Shown here: positions 24,713-33,226 of the stretch, piece after piece
Layout of the letters: every line of letters begins with the position of its first letter
Numbering within the stretch: the stretch's first letter is position 1
Assembly: GCF_035994945.1 (NCBI RefSeq)
Contig: NZ_CP108677.1
Coordinates: 1,612,001-1,676,000, forward strand
DNA length: 64,000 nt
Direction: 5' to 3'
DNA from: Streptomyces sp. NBC_01216
GTDB taxonomy: Bacteria > Actinomycetota > Actinomycetes > Streptomycetales > Streptomycetaceae
Translations under genes and position numbers: made by a program
Notes under the pieces: generated by a model
What the model saw: only the letters and a program-made list of their open reading frames with translations
Databases searched by the model: none
Told to the model about the DNA's origin: nothing

Positions 24713-25363
24713 TCAGCCGGAGGTGACCGGCAGCACGTCCGGCGACAGAGCCGCCGCTCGGGACGTCGCGCTGGTCATCCGCTTGCGATGGTGCCGGCGG
24801 CAGAGGACCTCGTAGCCGACGACCTCCGCGGCCCCGCCCACGTCGCCCACCACGACCTGCTCGCCCTCGACGACCATCTCGCCGCCCACCGTGCGCGCGT
24901 TGTGGGTGGCACGGGCGCCGCACCAGCACATCGCCTCGACCTGGAGCTGCTCCACGCGGTCCGCCAGCTCGATCAGCCGCTGCGAGCCGGGGAAGAGCTT
25001 GGTACGGAAGTCGGTGGTGATACCGAAGGCGAACACGTCGAGGTTCAGATCGTCGACGATCCGGGCCAGCTGGTCGATCTGCTGCGTCAACAGGAACTGG
25101 GCCTCGTCCACGATCACGTAGTCGACCTTCCCGCCCCGCGACATCAGCTCCACCACGAACCCGTAGAGATCCAGCTCCGGTGCGGCCTCCACCGCCTCCG
25201 TCACCAGGCCCAGCCGGGACGACAGCTTGCCCTCCCCCGCACGGTCATCGCGCGTGAAGATCACGCTCTGCAGGCCCCGCGCCGAACGGTTGTGCGCGAT
25301 CTGGAGCGCCAAAGTCGACTTCCCGCAGTCCATCGTCCCGGAGAAGAACGCCAGCTCAGACAT
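24713..25363 (-). CDS. tdk: Thymidine kinase
   Basis: This is a 216-residue type II thymidine kinase, which phosphorylates thymidine to dTMP with ATP in the pyrimidine salvage pathway. The Walker A loop is FFSGTMDCGKST (Lys15), the Walker B/lid region reads VIVDEAQFL, and the lasso region contains FGITTDFRTKLFPGS. Two Cys/His pairs (CWCGARATHNAR and LCRRHHRK) form the structural zinc site of this family. Length and motif order are normal. It starts the leftward block of conserved core genes and lies directly next to the accessory island, whose last gene points toward it. Confidence 0.96.
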   Translation of the reverse strand: MSELAFFSGTMDCGKSTLALQIAHNRSARGLQSVIFTRDDRAGEGKLSSRLGLVTEAVEAAPELDLYGFVVELMSRGGKVDYVIVDEAQFLLTQQIDQLARIVDDLNLDVFAFGITTDFRTKLFPGSQRLIELADRVEQLQVEAMCWCGARATHNARTVGGEMVVEGEQVVVGDVGGAAEVVGYEVLCRRHHRKRMTSATSRAAALSPDVLPVTSG

Positions 25364-25619
25364 CAGGACGACAGGGCCTTTCGGGATGAACGACGACGGG
25401 CACGCCCCGCACGGGCGGACAGGGGAGCTCCCCGCACGGCCCCGACCTTGACACGGGCAGGGGCCGGCGGACGCCCGAGCGGACCGGTCGGGTTTCCGCC
25501 GTCCGTGGCTGCGGAGAGGAACGCCGGCTCGGGCATCGGAGGTCCGGGACCTTTCGAGTCTGGGAACAGGGAGGCCACGGGGAGCCGGCCTGGACGGGGC
25601 GGTAGGGGGCGGGAGGTGG

Positions 25620-26834
25620 TCAGGAACGGACTTCGAGGAGGGGCACGAACTGCTCCGCGGGCGTCATGGAGCCGTGGACGCCGACCATGGCCGACTCGTG
25701 GGGTTCGTTGACGGAGGCGGTGATCACGACGTCGTCGTGGGCGGCGGCGACGACGTCTCCGATCCGCCCGTGCACCCGCTCGTCGACGCCGTCTCCCGGA
25801 CGGCCGAACCAGCCGAGCGCGACGGCCTCCTCGCGGCTCGCCACCCAGAACTGCTCGCCGAGCACCTCACGCCAGCAGGTCAGGACATCGGCCTCGGCGC
25901 CCGGGACCGCGTAGACGTGGCGGGCACGTCCCTCTCCGCCGAGCAGGGCCACGCCCGCGCGCAGCTCCCAGTCCTCGTCGAAGTCGATGCGGGACTGCTC
26001 GTCGAAGGGGATGTCGACCATGCCGTGGTCCGCCGTGACATACAGCGCGGAGCGGGGCGGCAGCTGTTCGGCGAGTCGCTGGACGAGCCGGTCGACGAAC
26101 ATCAGCTGGCCGCGCCAGGCGTCCGAGTCGACGCCGAACCGGTGACCGGCTCCGTCGAGTTCGCTGTAGTAGGTGTAGATCAACGAACGGTCCCCGGCGG
26201 CGAGCTGCCCGGCCGCGAAGTCCACGCGTTCCTCGCCGGAGAGCCTTCCGTGGAACGTCCCGCCGCTCAGCGCGACCTTGGTGAGCGGGGTGTCCCGGAA
26301 GGCCGGCGAGGAGACCTGGGCGGTGTGGACCCCGGCGTCGTGGGCGAGCTGGAAGACGGTCGGGTAGGGCTGCCAGACCCGCGGAGGGGTCCACGGCTTC
26401 CAGCGCAGCTGGTTCATCAGCTCCCCCGTCGCGGGGTCGCGGACGGTGTAGCCGGGCAGACCGTGCTCGCCGGGGAACCGTCCGGTGCCGACCGAGGCGA
26501 GCGAGGTCGCGGTGGTGGCGGGGAAGCCCGCGGTGATCGGCCGCCCGGTGCCGCCGCGCGAGGTGGCGAGCAGCGAGGTGAGGTAGGGCGCCTCGTCCGG
26601 ATGGGCCTTGATCTGCTCCCACCCGAGTCCGTCGATCAGGAAGACGCAGTTCCGGTCGGCCGGGCCGAGGTCGGCGATGCGCGCCTCGCATCCCGGTACG
26701 CCCTGACCGGCGGCGAGCGTCGGCAACAGGTCGGCGAGCGAACCGGTGCCGTACGCGGGGACGGGCGCGGTGTCCAGGGCGAGCGGGACGGGTTCGTCCG
26801 GCCACCCGGAGGTGACGGTGGTCGGCTGCACCAT
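25620..26834 (-). CDS. Alkaline phosphatase-superfamily nucleotide pyrophosphatase/phosphodiesterase
   Basis: This 404-residue protein belongs to the type I phosphodiesterase/nucleotide pyrophosphatase family. It shows FLIDGLGWEQIKAH near the N-terminus (first metal Asp), the nucleophile Thr in AGFPATTATSLASVGTG, and late metal ligands in TADHGMVDIP. These enzymes use two zinc ions to hydrolyse phosphodiester or pyrophosphate bonds. No signal peptide is evident, so it is probably cytoplasmic. The ATG at 26834 overlaps the TGA of the DUF5998 gene (TGATG), so the two genes are co-translated. The natural substrate is not known. Confidence 0.88.
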   Translation of the reverse strand: MVQPTTVTSGWPDEPVPLALDTAPVPAYGTGSLADLLPTLAAGQGVPGCEARIADLGPADRNCVFLIDGLGWEQIKAHPDEAPYLTSLLATSRGGTGRPITAGFPATTATSLASVGTGRFPGEHGLPGYTVRDPATGELMNQLRWKPWTPPRVWQPYPTVFQLAHDAGVHTAQVSSPAFRDTPLTKVALSGGTFHGRLSGEERVDFAAGQLAAGDRSLIYTYYSELDGAGHRFGVDSDAWRGQLMFVDRLVQRLAEQLPPRSALYVTADHGMVDIPFDEQSRIDFDEDWELRAGVALLGGEGRARHVYAVPGAEADVLTCWREVLGEQFWVASREEAVALGWFGRPGDGVDERVHGRIGDVVAAAHDDVVITASVNEPHESAMVGVHGSMTPAEQFVPLLEVRS

Positions 26835-27418
26835 CAGCGGGTCGCCGCGGTGGCTTCGGAGAGGGACTGGGCGAAGGCCAGGGTCTGGCGGACGGTGTCC
26901 GGGCCGTCGCCGGCGTCGCTGACGCGCAGGCTCAGGTCGTCGGCGGTGGTGTTCCCGGTGTACCCGTGGTCGGCGTCGCAGTTGGGGTCGCCGCAGGCGG
27001 CGGGCTCCAGGTCGATCCGCGAGACGGCGCCCCACCCGATGGTGAGGACCACCTCGCGGGGCAGCGTGCCGGGGGTGTACGACTCGGGGTTGGCGACGAC
27101 GCGGGACACGACGACCGAGGAGATCCGGTCGAGCTTGACCGATTCGGTGGAGGTCGTGGCGTACGGGGTCGGGGAGCTGGTGTCGGCGTTCTGTTCGTCG
27201 GTGTGGCTGACGATGAACCGGTTGGCCGTGAGGACCAGCACGGTGACGTGGCGGCGGACCTCGTTGGAGTCGAACGTCGTCTCCTGGTGCACCAGGTACG
27301 ACGCGATCGTCTCTCCACCGACGGCGGCCTCCACCGCCTCGGCCACGAGGGCCGGGTAGTAGCCGCTGCGCTCGATCGCCGCGCGCAGCCCCTGGGTCGT
27401 CGTACCGGTCTTTGCCAT
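26834..27418 (-). CDS. DUF5998-family protein
   Basis: This 194-residue conserved actinobacterial protein starts MAKTGTTTQGLRAAIERSGY. It has a helical N-terminus (YPALVAEAVEAAVGGE), then a beta-rich core with repeated hydrophobic strands (VRRHVTVLVLTANRFIVSH; ISSVVVSRVVANPES; REVVLTIGWGAVSRIDLEP) and a pair of cysteines in CGDPNCDADHGY. The core may be a pleckstrin-homology-like fold, but this is a guess. The ATG at 27418 fits an AGGA 8 nt upstream better than the in-frame ATG at 27427. It is translationally coupled to the phosphodiesterase gene downstream, and the two stay linked in related Streptomyces as I recall. Function unknown. Confidence 0.8.
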   Translation of the reverse strand: MAKTGTTTQGLRAAIERSGYYPALVAEAVEAAVGGETIASYLVHQETTFDSNEVRRHVTVLVLTANRFIVSHTDEQNADTSSPTPYATTSTESVKLDRISSVVVSRVVANPESYTPGTLPREVVLTIGWGAVSRIDLEPAACGDPNCDADHGYTGNTTADDLSLRVSDAGDGPDTVRQTLAFAQSLSEATAATR

Positions 27419-27543
27419 GGACTCCATCCTAATCCGTCGGAAGGGGCGCTCCGGGACGCTTGGGCACGCTCGCCTTCCGGGGCGTGGACCTCGGGGCGGC
27501 CCGAGCGGGGTCGGGTGAGAGGCGGGCAGGGCCCGGCGGCCGG

Positions 27544-30507
27544 TCAGTAGCCGGGAAGCCGGCGCGGGCCGAGGTCGGTGCGGGGCGGGGGCGGGGCGAG
27601 ACGGACCGCGGCACCGAGCACGGAGAGGCCGCGCGGGGCCACGACGACGGGTTCGAGGGTGACCGCGACCACCTCGGGGTGGTCGTCGACGAGCCGGGAG
27701 ACGCGGAGCAGCAGTTCCTCCAGGGCGGGGGTGTCGACGGGGGCGGAACCGCGCCAGCCGAAGAGCAGCGGGGCGGTACGGATCGAGCGCACGAGTTCGG
27801 CTGCGTCCCGGTCGGTGGCCGGGACGAGCCGGTGGGACATGTCGCCGAGCAGTTCGGAGGCGGCCCCGGCGAGCCCGAAGGAGAGGACGGCGCCGACAGC
27901 GGGGTCGATGGCGGCGCGGACGACGGTGTCGACGCCCCGGGGCATCATGGCCTGGACGACGAGGTGGAGCTCCTCGGGCTTGCCGAGTGCACCGGTCATC
28001 TCGGCGTACGCGGTGCGGAGTTGCGCCTCGCCGGCCAGGTCGAGCCGGACGCCCCCGAGGTCGGGTCGGTGGCGCAGGTGGGGTGCGGTGGTCTTCAGGG
28101 CGACGGGGTAGCCGAGGCGGGCGGCGGCTTCGACGGCGTCGTCCGGGCTCGGTGCGGGGAGCGTCGGCCGCACCGTGATCCCGTAGCGCCCGAGCAGTTC
28201 CGCCGCCGCTTCGGTGCCGAGGGTCACACCGCCGGGCGCGGCACCGTTCCCGAGCAGTCGTTCGATCTGTCCGGCCGCCCCGCTCTCGTCGATGTCCTCG
28301 TACTCCGGCACCCGCCCGGGTTCGGCGGCCTGCCGTCGCCACTGGCCGTACCGGACGGCTTCGGCGAGTGCCCGCACGGCCCGCTCGGCGGCCGGGTAGG
28401 CGGGGATGCCGTCGGCGGCGAGCCCGTCGGGGAGCGTGACGGCGGTGGGGTTGGGGGCGGCGGCGAGGGCGGGGTCCGGGGCGCCGGTGGCCGAGGGGAC
28501 GGGCGGCACCGGTCCGGCGGGACCGCGGGGGCCGGTCGCCCCGTTCGTGGGTCCGGACGGTCCGGAGGGCACCGTGCGGGAGGGGACCCCGACGGCGGGC
28601 TCAGGTGCGCGGGACGCCGTCCGCGGCCTGGTGCTCGTGGCCGCCGAGAGCGCCTCCGCCAGGCCGCCCATCTCGACGTGGACCACGACCACCGGCTTCG
28701 CGGGGCCGGGGGCGGAGGCGACCGCCGCGCGGAGATGCGCCGCGAGGACCTCCCCGTCGCCGGACTCGACCGCGCCGTTGTCACCGACCCAGGGGATCGC
28801 GGTCACCACCACGGCGTCGTTGGCCTCGTCGACGAGCGCCGCCGCGAGCGCGTCGCGGAAGTCGGCCGGGCTCGCGGAGGTCGTCAGGTCCAGCGGACGC
28901 AGCGGACGCAGCCCCTCGGTCAGGCAGGCGTCGTAGGTGAGCAGCCCCAGCGACTCCGAATTGCCGAGGATGGCCACCCGCGGACCGGCCGGCAGCGGCT
29001 GGCCCGCGAGGAGCAGGCCCGCGTCGACCAGTTCGGTGACCGTGTCCACCCGGATGACACCGGCCTGGCGCAGCAGCGCTGAGACCGTCGCGTGCGGGAT
29101 GCGGGTGACCGGGACCCGGTGTCCGGGTGGCGCGCTTCCGCTGTGCCGGGCGCCCTTGACCACGACGACCGGTTTGACCTCCGCCGTCCGCCGGGCCAGT
29201 CGGGTGAACTTGCGGGGGTTGCCGATGGACTCCAGGTAGAGCAGGACGACGTCCGTCTCCGGGTCGTCGTACCAGTACTGGAGGAAGTCGTTGCCGGAGA
29301 CGTCCGCGCGGTTGCCCGCGGAGATGAAGGAGGAGATTCCGGCGCCGCGCCGGTGCAGGCCGGCCAGCAGGGCGATGCCGATCGCGCCGGACTGGGTGAA
29401 GAGACCGATCCTGCCGGCCGCCGGCATCCTCGGGGCGAGCGAGGCGTTGAGCGGTCCGTCCGCCGAGGTGCTGATGATCCCGAACGCGTTGGGCCCGATG
29501 ATCCGCATTCCGTACGAACGGGCCTGCCGCACCAGCGCGCGCTGCCGGTCCCGCCCTTCCGGTCCGCTCTCCGCGTAGCCGGCGGACAGCACGACCAGGC
29601 CGCGCACCCCGTGCTCGCCGCAGTCGGCGACGGCCTCGGGCACCCGTTCCGCGGGGACGGCGACGACCGCGAGGTCCACCGGTTCCCCGATGTCCCCGAC
29701 CGAGCGGAAGGCCGGAGTTCCTTCGAGCAGGGCGCCGTGTCCGGGCTCCAGGGCTCGGTTCACGGCGTACGTGCGTCCGGTGTAGCCGGAGGCGAGGAGG
29801 TTGCGCAGCACGGTGCGGCCGACTCCGCCGGGGGTGCGCCCGGCGCCGATCACGGCGACCGAGCCGGGGGCCAGCAGTCGCTGGACGGAGCGGGCCTCGG
29901 CGCGCTGCTCCCGCGCGCGCTGGACGGCGAGCGACCGGTCGGTGGGTTCCAGGTCGAGGTGGAGCCGCACGGCGCCGTCCTCGAAGCTGCGTTTCTGGGT
30001 GTATCCGGCGTCCGTGAAGACCTTGATCATCTTCGTGTTCGCGGGCAGTACCTCGGCGGCGAAACGTCTGATGTCCCGCTCGCGGGCCACCGCGGCGATG
30101 TGCTCGAGCAGAGCCGACGCCACACCGCGCCCCTGGTGCGCGTCCTGCACCAGGAACGCGACCTCGGCCTCGTCGGCCGGGGCCGTCGCGGGCCGGCCCG
30201 TCGCGTCGATGCGGTCGTAGCGTACGGTGGCGATGAACTCCCCGCCGACGGTCGCCGCGAGCCCGACCCGGTCCACGAAGTCGTGGTGGGTGAAGCGGTG
30301 CACGTCCTTGGCCGAGAGTCTCGGGTAGGGCGCGAAGAAGCGGTAGTACTTCGACTCGTCCGAGACCTGCTCGTAGAAACTGACCAGCCGGTCGGCGTCG
30401 GCGGCGGTGATGGGCCTGATGCGCGCGGTGCCGCCGTCACGGAGCACCACGTCCGCCTCCCAGTGGTCGGGATAGGCGTGTTCAGGCTGTTCCGACGCGC
30501 TCTGCAT
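27544..30507 (-). CDS. GNAT acetyltransferase fused to ADP-forming acyl-CoA synthetase-like domains (Pat-type)
   Basis: This 987-residue protein has an N-terminal GNAT domain (about residues 20-190; RIRPITAADADRLVSFYEQ and the acetyl-CoA loop VQDAHQGRGVASALLEHIA). It is followed by a CoA-binding domain (SVAVIGAGRTPGGVGRTVLR), a succinyl-CoA synthetase-like flavodoxin domain (IGLFTQSGAIGIALLAGL; ISAGNRADVSGNDFL) and a C-terminal ATP-grasp domain (TLGTEAAAELLGRYGITVRP). The GNAT-first order is the reverse of enteric PatZ/Pat and is typical of actinomycetes, where such enzymes acetylate Lys residues of acyl-CoA synthetases. The SHTGALAG-type loop around the phospho-His of true CoA ligases reads GHRVPVTRIPHATV, suggesting a regulatory rather than ligase role. 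A Pro/Gly/Ala-rich insert sits before the ATP-grasp part. Confidence 0.88.
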   Translation of the reverse strand: MQSASEQPEHAYPDHWEADVVLRDGGTARIRPITAADADRLVSFYEQVSDESKYYRFFAPYPRLSAKDVHRFTHHDFVDRVGLAATVGGEFIATVRYDRIDATGRPATAPADEAEVAFLVQDAHQGRGVASALLEHIAAVARERDIRRFAAEVLPANTKMIKVFTDAGYTQKRSFEDGAVRLHLDLEPTDRSLAVQRAREQRAEARSVQRLLAPGSVAVIGAGRTPGGVGRTVLRNLLASGYTGRTYAVNRALEPGHGALLEGTPAFRSVGDIGEPVDLAVVAVPAERVPEAVADCGEHGVRGLVVLSAGYAESGPEGRDRQRALVRQARSYGMRIIGPNAFGIISTSADGPLNASLAPRMPAAGRIGLFTQSGAIGIALLAGLHRRGAGISSFISAGNRADVSGNDFLQYWYDDPETDVVLLYLESIGNPRKFTRLARRTAEVKPVVVVKGARHSGSAPPGHRVPVTRIPHATVSALLRQAGVIRVDTVTELVDAGLLLAGQPLPAGPRVAILGNSESLGLLTYDACLTEGLRPLRPLDLTTSASPADFRDALAAALVDEANDAVVVTAIPWVGDNGAVESGDGEVLAAHLRAAVASAPGPAKPVVVVHVEMGGLAEALSAATSTRPRTASRAPEPAVGVPSRTVPSGPSGPTNGATGPRGPAGPVPPVPSATGAPDPALAAAPNPTAVTLPDGLAADGIPAYPAAERAVRALAEAVRYGQWRRQAAEPGRVPEYEDIDESGAAGQIERLLGNGAAPGGVTLGTEAAAELLGRYGITVRPTLPAPSPDDAVEAAARLGYPVALKTTAPHLRHRPDLGGVRLDLAGEAQLRTAYAEMTGALGKPEELHLVVQAMMPRGVDTVVRAAIDPAVGAVLSFGLAGAASELLGDMSHRLVPATDRDAAELVRSIRTAPLLFGWRGSAPVDTPALEELLLRVSRLVDDHPEVVAVTLEPVVVAPRGLSVLGAAVRLAPPPPRTDLGPRRLPGY

Positions 30508-30682
30508 GGGGTCAGCCTACGGCCGGTGCCGGAGCATGGCATCGGTCGCGCACGCCGTGCGCGCCATGCAAGGTAGGAAAGCCGCACGGCCGTTCCGGCG
30601 CCCGCCCGGAGGTCGGCACGAGCACCTCGCAACCCATGAGAGACTGGTCTAGACAACCGGCCAAGACTTGAAGGGCAACACC

Positions 30683-30964
30683 ATGGCTGAGCGCCGCGTC
30701 AACGTCGGCTGGGCCGAGGGCCTGCACGCCCGTCCCGCCTCCATCTTCGTCCGTGCCGCCACGGCCTCCGGCGTCCCCGTGACCATCGCCAAGGCCGACG
30801 GCAACCCGGTGAACGCCGCGTCCATGCTCGCGGTGCTCGGCCTGGGCGCCCAGGGTGGCGAGGAGGTCGTGCTCGCCTCCGACGCCGAGGGCGCCGAAGC
30901 CGCTCTGGACCGCCTGGCGAAGCTGGTCGCCGAGGGCCTCTCGGAGCTGCCCGAGACCGTCTGA
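30683..30964 (+). CDS. ptsH: HPr phosphocarrier protein
   Basis: This 93-residue HPr carries phosphate from enzyme I to the EIIA components of the sugar phosphotransferase system. The active-site His15 lies in EGLHARPAS, and the regulatory Ser is at about position 47 in NAASMLAVLGLG. Length and fold are typical. The ATG at 30683 has GAAGGG 7 nt upstream. The gene is transcribed alone, divergently from the acetyltransferase gene (175-bp spacer), and is followed by a clear hairpin terminator. The rest of the PTS is not in the window. Confidence 0.95.
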   Translation: MAERRVNVGWAEGLHARPASIFVRAATASGVPVTIAKADGNPVNAASMLAVLGLGAQGGEEVVLASDAEGAEAALDRLAKLVAEGLSELPETV

Positions 30965-30979
30965 CCGGCCCGCCCGCGG

Positions 30980-31021
30980 GAGCCGCGTCCGTCCGGATTC
31001 CGGAGGGTGCGGCTCTTTCGT
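30980..31021 (+). terminator. Rho-independent terminator of ptsH
   Basis: GAGCCGC at 30980-30986 pairs with GCGGCTC at 31009-31015. An inner TCCGG/CCGGA stem stabilises the loop, and TTTCGTTT follows. It starts 15 nt after the ptsH stop. Confidence 0.8.
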
Positions 31022-31198
31022 TTATTCGGGAACGATAGGGACTCCATGCGCGCCGTCCGGGCGCACCCCGCCTTTCCCCGCCGGGAGCGTGGGTACGCCG
31101 CATTTCTCGTCCCGGCGCATCGCATGACACGAATCAACCGATTCCCGGGCAGCGCGAATAGGCCCCCGCATTACCTCTCTTTGTATACGGCGCCGCTG

Positions 31199-31873
31199 TT
31201 AATTCCGGATACTCACGGTGTTTACGGCAGGTTGCGAAGCCCTCACACGGCCGCGCCTGGGCCGGTACAGCGCCAGCGAGCGCTCGGCGTGCAGCGCGGT
31301 GAGGGCCCGCGCCCGCTCGGCGTCGCCCCGCGCCACCGCGTCCACGATCGCGCCGTGCTCCGCCCACTCCTCCCTGGGCCGGGGCGCCGGTTCCACCGCG
31401 TACATCCAGGCGATCTTGTGCCGTAGCTGGGTGAGCAGCGCCGTCAGCGCCGGACTGCCGGCGGCCTGCGCCAGCGTCTCGTGGAACCAGCCACCCAGGG
31501 AGCGCAGATCCTCGCCCTGCCCTCGCCTGGCCCGTTCCTGTCCCAGCCTGACCAGGCCGCGCAGCACCTTGAGATGGGCCTCGGTGCGGCGCTGGGCAGC
31601 CCGGGCGGCACCCAGCGGCTCCAGCAGCACCCGCATGTCCAGCAGGTCCGCCGCCTCCTGTTCGGTGGGCTCGGCGACGTGGGCGCCCGCGTGCCGGCGG
31701 GTGACCACGAACCCCTCGGACTCCAGCGTGCGCAGTGCCTCGCGGACCGGGACGCGGGAGACCCCGTAGCGGCGTGCCAACTGCTCCTCGGTCAGCCGGG
31801 TGCCACGCTCGAAGACCCCGGAGACGATGTCGTCCCGGATCGCCGTGCATACCGACTGCGCGGGAATGCGCAT
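31199..31873 (-). CDS. GntR-family regulator, FadR subfamily
   Basis: This 224-residue regulator has an N-terminal winged helix (about residues 5-70; GTRLTEEQLARRYGVSRVPV then REALRTLESEGFVVTRR) and a C-terminal FCD ligand-binding domain of helices (ADLLDMRVLLEPLGAARAAQ, WFHETLAQAAGSPALTALL and HGAIVDAVARGDAERARAL). FCD domains usually bind a metal and a small organic acid. The ATG at 31873 follows GGAGG. The gene stands alone between ptsH and the M23 peptidase gene, both ends being bounded by terminators, so its target is not obvious. In S. coelicolor a GntR gene sits at the same place next to ptsH, as I recall. Confidence 0.9.
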   Translation of the reverse strand: MRIPAQSVCTAIRDDIVSGVFERGTRLTEEQLARRYGVSRVPVREALRTLESEGFVVTRRHAGAHVAEPTEQEAADLLDMRVLLEPLGAARAAQRRTEAHLKVLRGLVRLGQERARRGQGEDLRSLGGWFHETLAQAAGSPALTALLTQLRHKIAWMYAVEPAPRPREEWAEHGAIVDAVARGDAERARALTALHAERSLALYRPRRGRVRASQPAVNTVSIRN

Positions 31874-32016
31874 GTTCGACCTCCGCCTTAATCCGCCTTA
31901 ATCCGCGCGAAACCCATCCGGTGGACGTCCGTTCGCCGACCTTGCGGTGACTCTATTGCAGGAGGGCGGCATTTCCGAAGGCCACGGAGGTTCCATGGAT
32001 ATCTTTTGGCCTGTAG

Positions 32017-32047
32017 AAAAGCCCCGGCTCTGTACGAGCCGGGGCTT
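32017..32047. terminator. Bidirectional-looking terminator between the GntR and M23 genes
   Basis: Exact 13-nt arms (32017-32029 and 32035-32047) form a stem with A-rich 5' and T-rich 3' flanks and a 5-nt loop. It lies 16 nt beyond the stop of the M23 peptidase gene, which reads leftward into it. It is the most canonical intrinsic terminator in the window. Confidence 0.92.
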
Positions 32048-32063
32048 TCTGACGCGTGCGGGA

Positions 32064-32834
32064 TCAGACGTTCACACCGCGGGCGCGCAGGTAGGCGATC
32101 GGGTTGATGTCCGAGCCGTACTCGGCGGTGGTGCGGGCCTCGAAGTGGAGGTGGGGTCCGGTCGAGTTGCCGGTCGAGCCCGAGACGCCTATCCGCTGAC
32201 CGGGAGTGACGGCCTGACCGACCGAGACACTGATGGCCGCGAGGTGACCGTACTGGGTGTACGTGCCGTCGTGCATCCGGATGACGACGTTGTTCCCGTA
32301 CGCACCGCCCCAGCCGGCCTCGACCACGGTGCCGGAGCCCACGGAGACGACCTTGGTGCCCGAGGCGGCGTGGAAGTCGACGCCGGAGTGGCTGCCGGAG
32401 GACCAGAGCGCACCCCCGGTCTTGTAGCCGGTGCTGACGTACGAGCCGGCGACGGGAAGCTGGAAGGAGGCAAGGCGCTTGCGCTCGGCCTCGCGGGCGG
32501 CGCGCTCCTTGGCCTGGCGGAGTTCCTTGGCCCGGGCCTCGGCCTTGCGCTTGGCCTCGGCGGCGGCCTTCTCGCGGGCGATGGCCTCGACGGCCTCCCG
32601 CTCCTGAGCGACGGCCTGGACGCTCACCGTGTCCACCAGGACGTCGGCGACCACGGCCTGGTTGAGGCCGGTGTCCTCCAGGGAGGGGGCCTCCGTGTCG
32701 GCTGCGAGCGCCGGGGAGGCGAGGGTTCCGATGACGCCGGTGGTGGCGAGGGTGGCGACGCCGGCGATGCCCGCGCCACGGCGCGCCAGACGGCTCGGAG
32801 CACGATGTTTCCCGGTGGCACGGGTGAATGCCAT
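32064..32834 (-). CDS. Secreted M23 peptidase (LytM-type cell-wall hydrolase)
   Basis: This 256-residue exported protein has a twin-Arg-containing N-terminal region (SRLARRGAGIAGVATLATTG) and a likely signal peptide cleavage after SPALA, near residue 44. A Lys/Glu/Ala-rich coiled coil (about 75-125) precedes the C-terminal M23 domain. The zinc ligands are visible as HSGVDFHA and HLHFEA, with YGHLAAI between. M23 enzymes cut peptidoglycan cross-bridges during growth, sporulation or germination. The domain is full length and all ligands are present. Expression is probably controlled by the c-di-AMP riboswitch directly upstream, as for other Streptomyces wall hydrolases such as rpfA. Confidence 0.93.
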   Translation of the reverse strand: MAFTRATGKHRAPSRLARRGAGIAGVATLATTGVIGTLASPALAADTEAPSLEDTGLNQAVVADVLVDTVSVQAVAQEREAVEAIAREKAAAEAKRKAEARAKELRQAKERAAREAERKRLASFQLPVAGSYVSTGYKTGGALWSSGSHSGVDFHAASGTKVVSVGSGTVVEAGWGGAYGNNVVIRMHDGTYTQYGHLAAISVSVGQAVTPGQRIGVSGSTGNSTGPHLHFEARTTAEYGSDINPIAYLRARGVNV

Positions 32835-32862
32835 GGAGGGGCTGATTCCTTTCCTTCCTTCT

Positions 32863-33006
32863 CGCCTACCGGGTTAGCTGACGGGTTCGGAGCAGGAAGG
32901 TCTCCTACGGGCCCCTCCGCACGGCGGCGAAGGCGTCCGATTCACCCCAGGGACTTCGCGTGGGTCCCCGGCTCCCCAGGCTCGCGCCTGACGGGGACTC
33001 GGCGAT
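32863..33006 (-). promoter_or_regulatory. c-di-AMP riboswitch (ydaO/yuaA type)
   Basis: The minus-strand leader upstream of the M23 gene carries the conserved ydaO elements in order: GAGCCGGGGACCC-like (around 32975), GGGGTGAATC (around 32945), GTAGGAGACC (around 32905), CCGAACCCGTCAGCTAACC (around 32885) and GGTAGGCGA (around 32866). The 3' GGCGA pairs with TCGCC at the 5' end (33001-33005), closing the P1 stem. In actinomycetes this RNA binds cyclic di-AMP and turns off cell-wall hydrolase genes. It ends about 30 nt before the ATG. Exact ends are estimated. Confidence 0.9.
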
Positions 33007-33160
33007 GGCTGTCCGATTGCCGCGGGTGCGACGGGTGCAACGGGCGGACAGCCGGATCGAAGCTAAGCGGACCGTCTTTCAATCACCAAACAGACACGCT
33101 TGTTTGTAAGACATGCCACAGGGCATACGATCACCCAATCCTGCAATTCGGACATAGCGA

Positions 33161-33192
33161 AGGACCCCGGCATACCGCTGCGCCGAGGTCCT
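33161..33192 (-). terminator. Terminator downstream of the M16 pair
   Basis: AGGACC at 33161 pairs with GGTCCT ending at 33192, and CGG pairs with CCG inside the stem, giving a near-perfect stem with one bulge. It lies 35 nt past the stop of the leftward M16 gene. Confidence 0.65.
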
Positions 33193-33226
33193 CCCGCCCG
33201 GGATGCCGGTGCCCCGGCCGCCCCAA

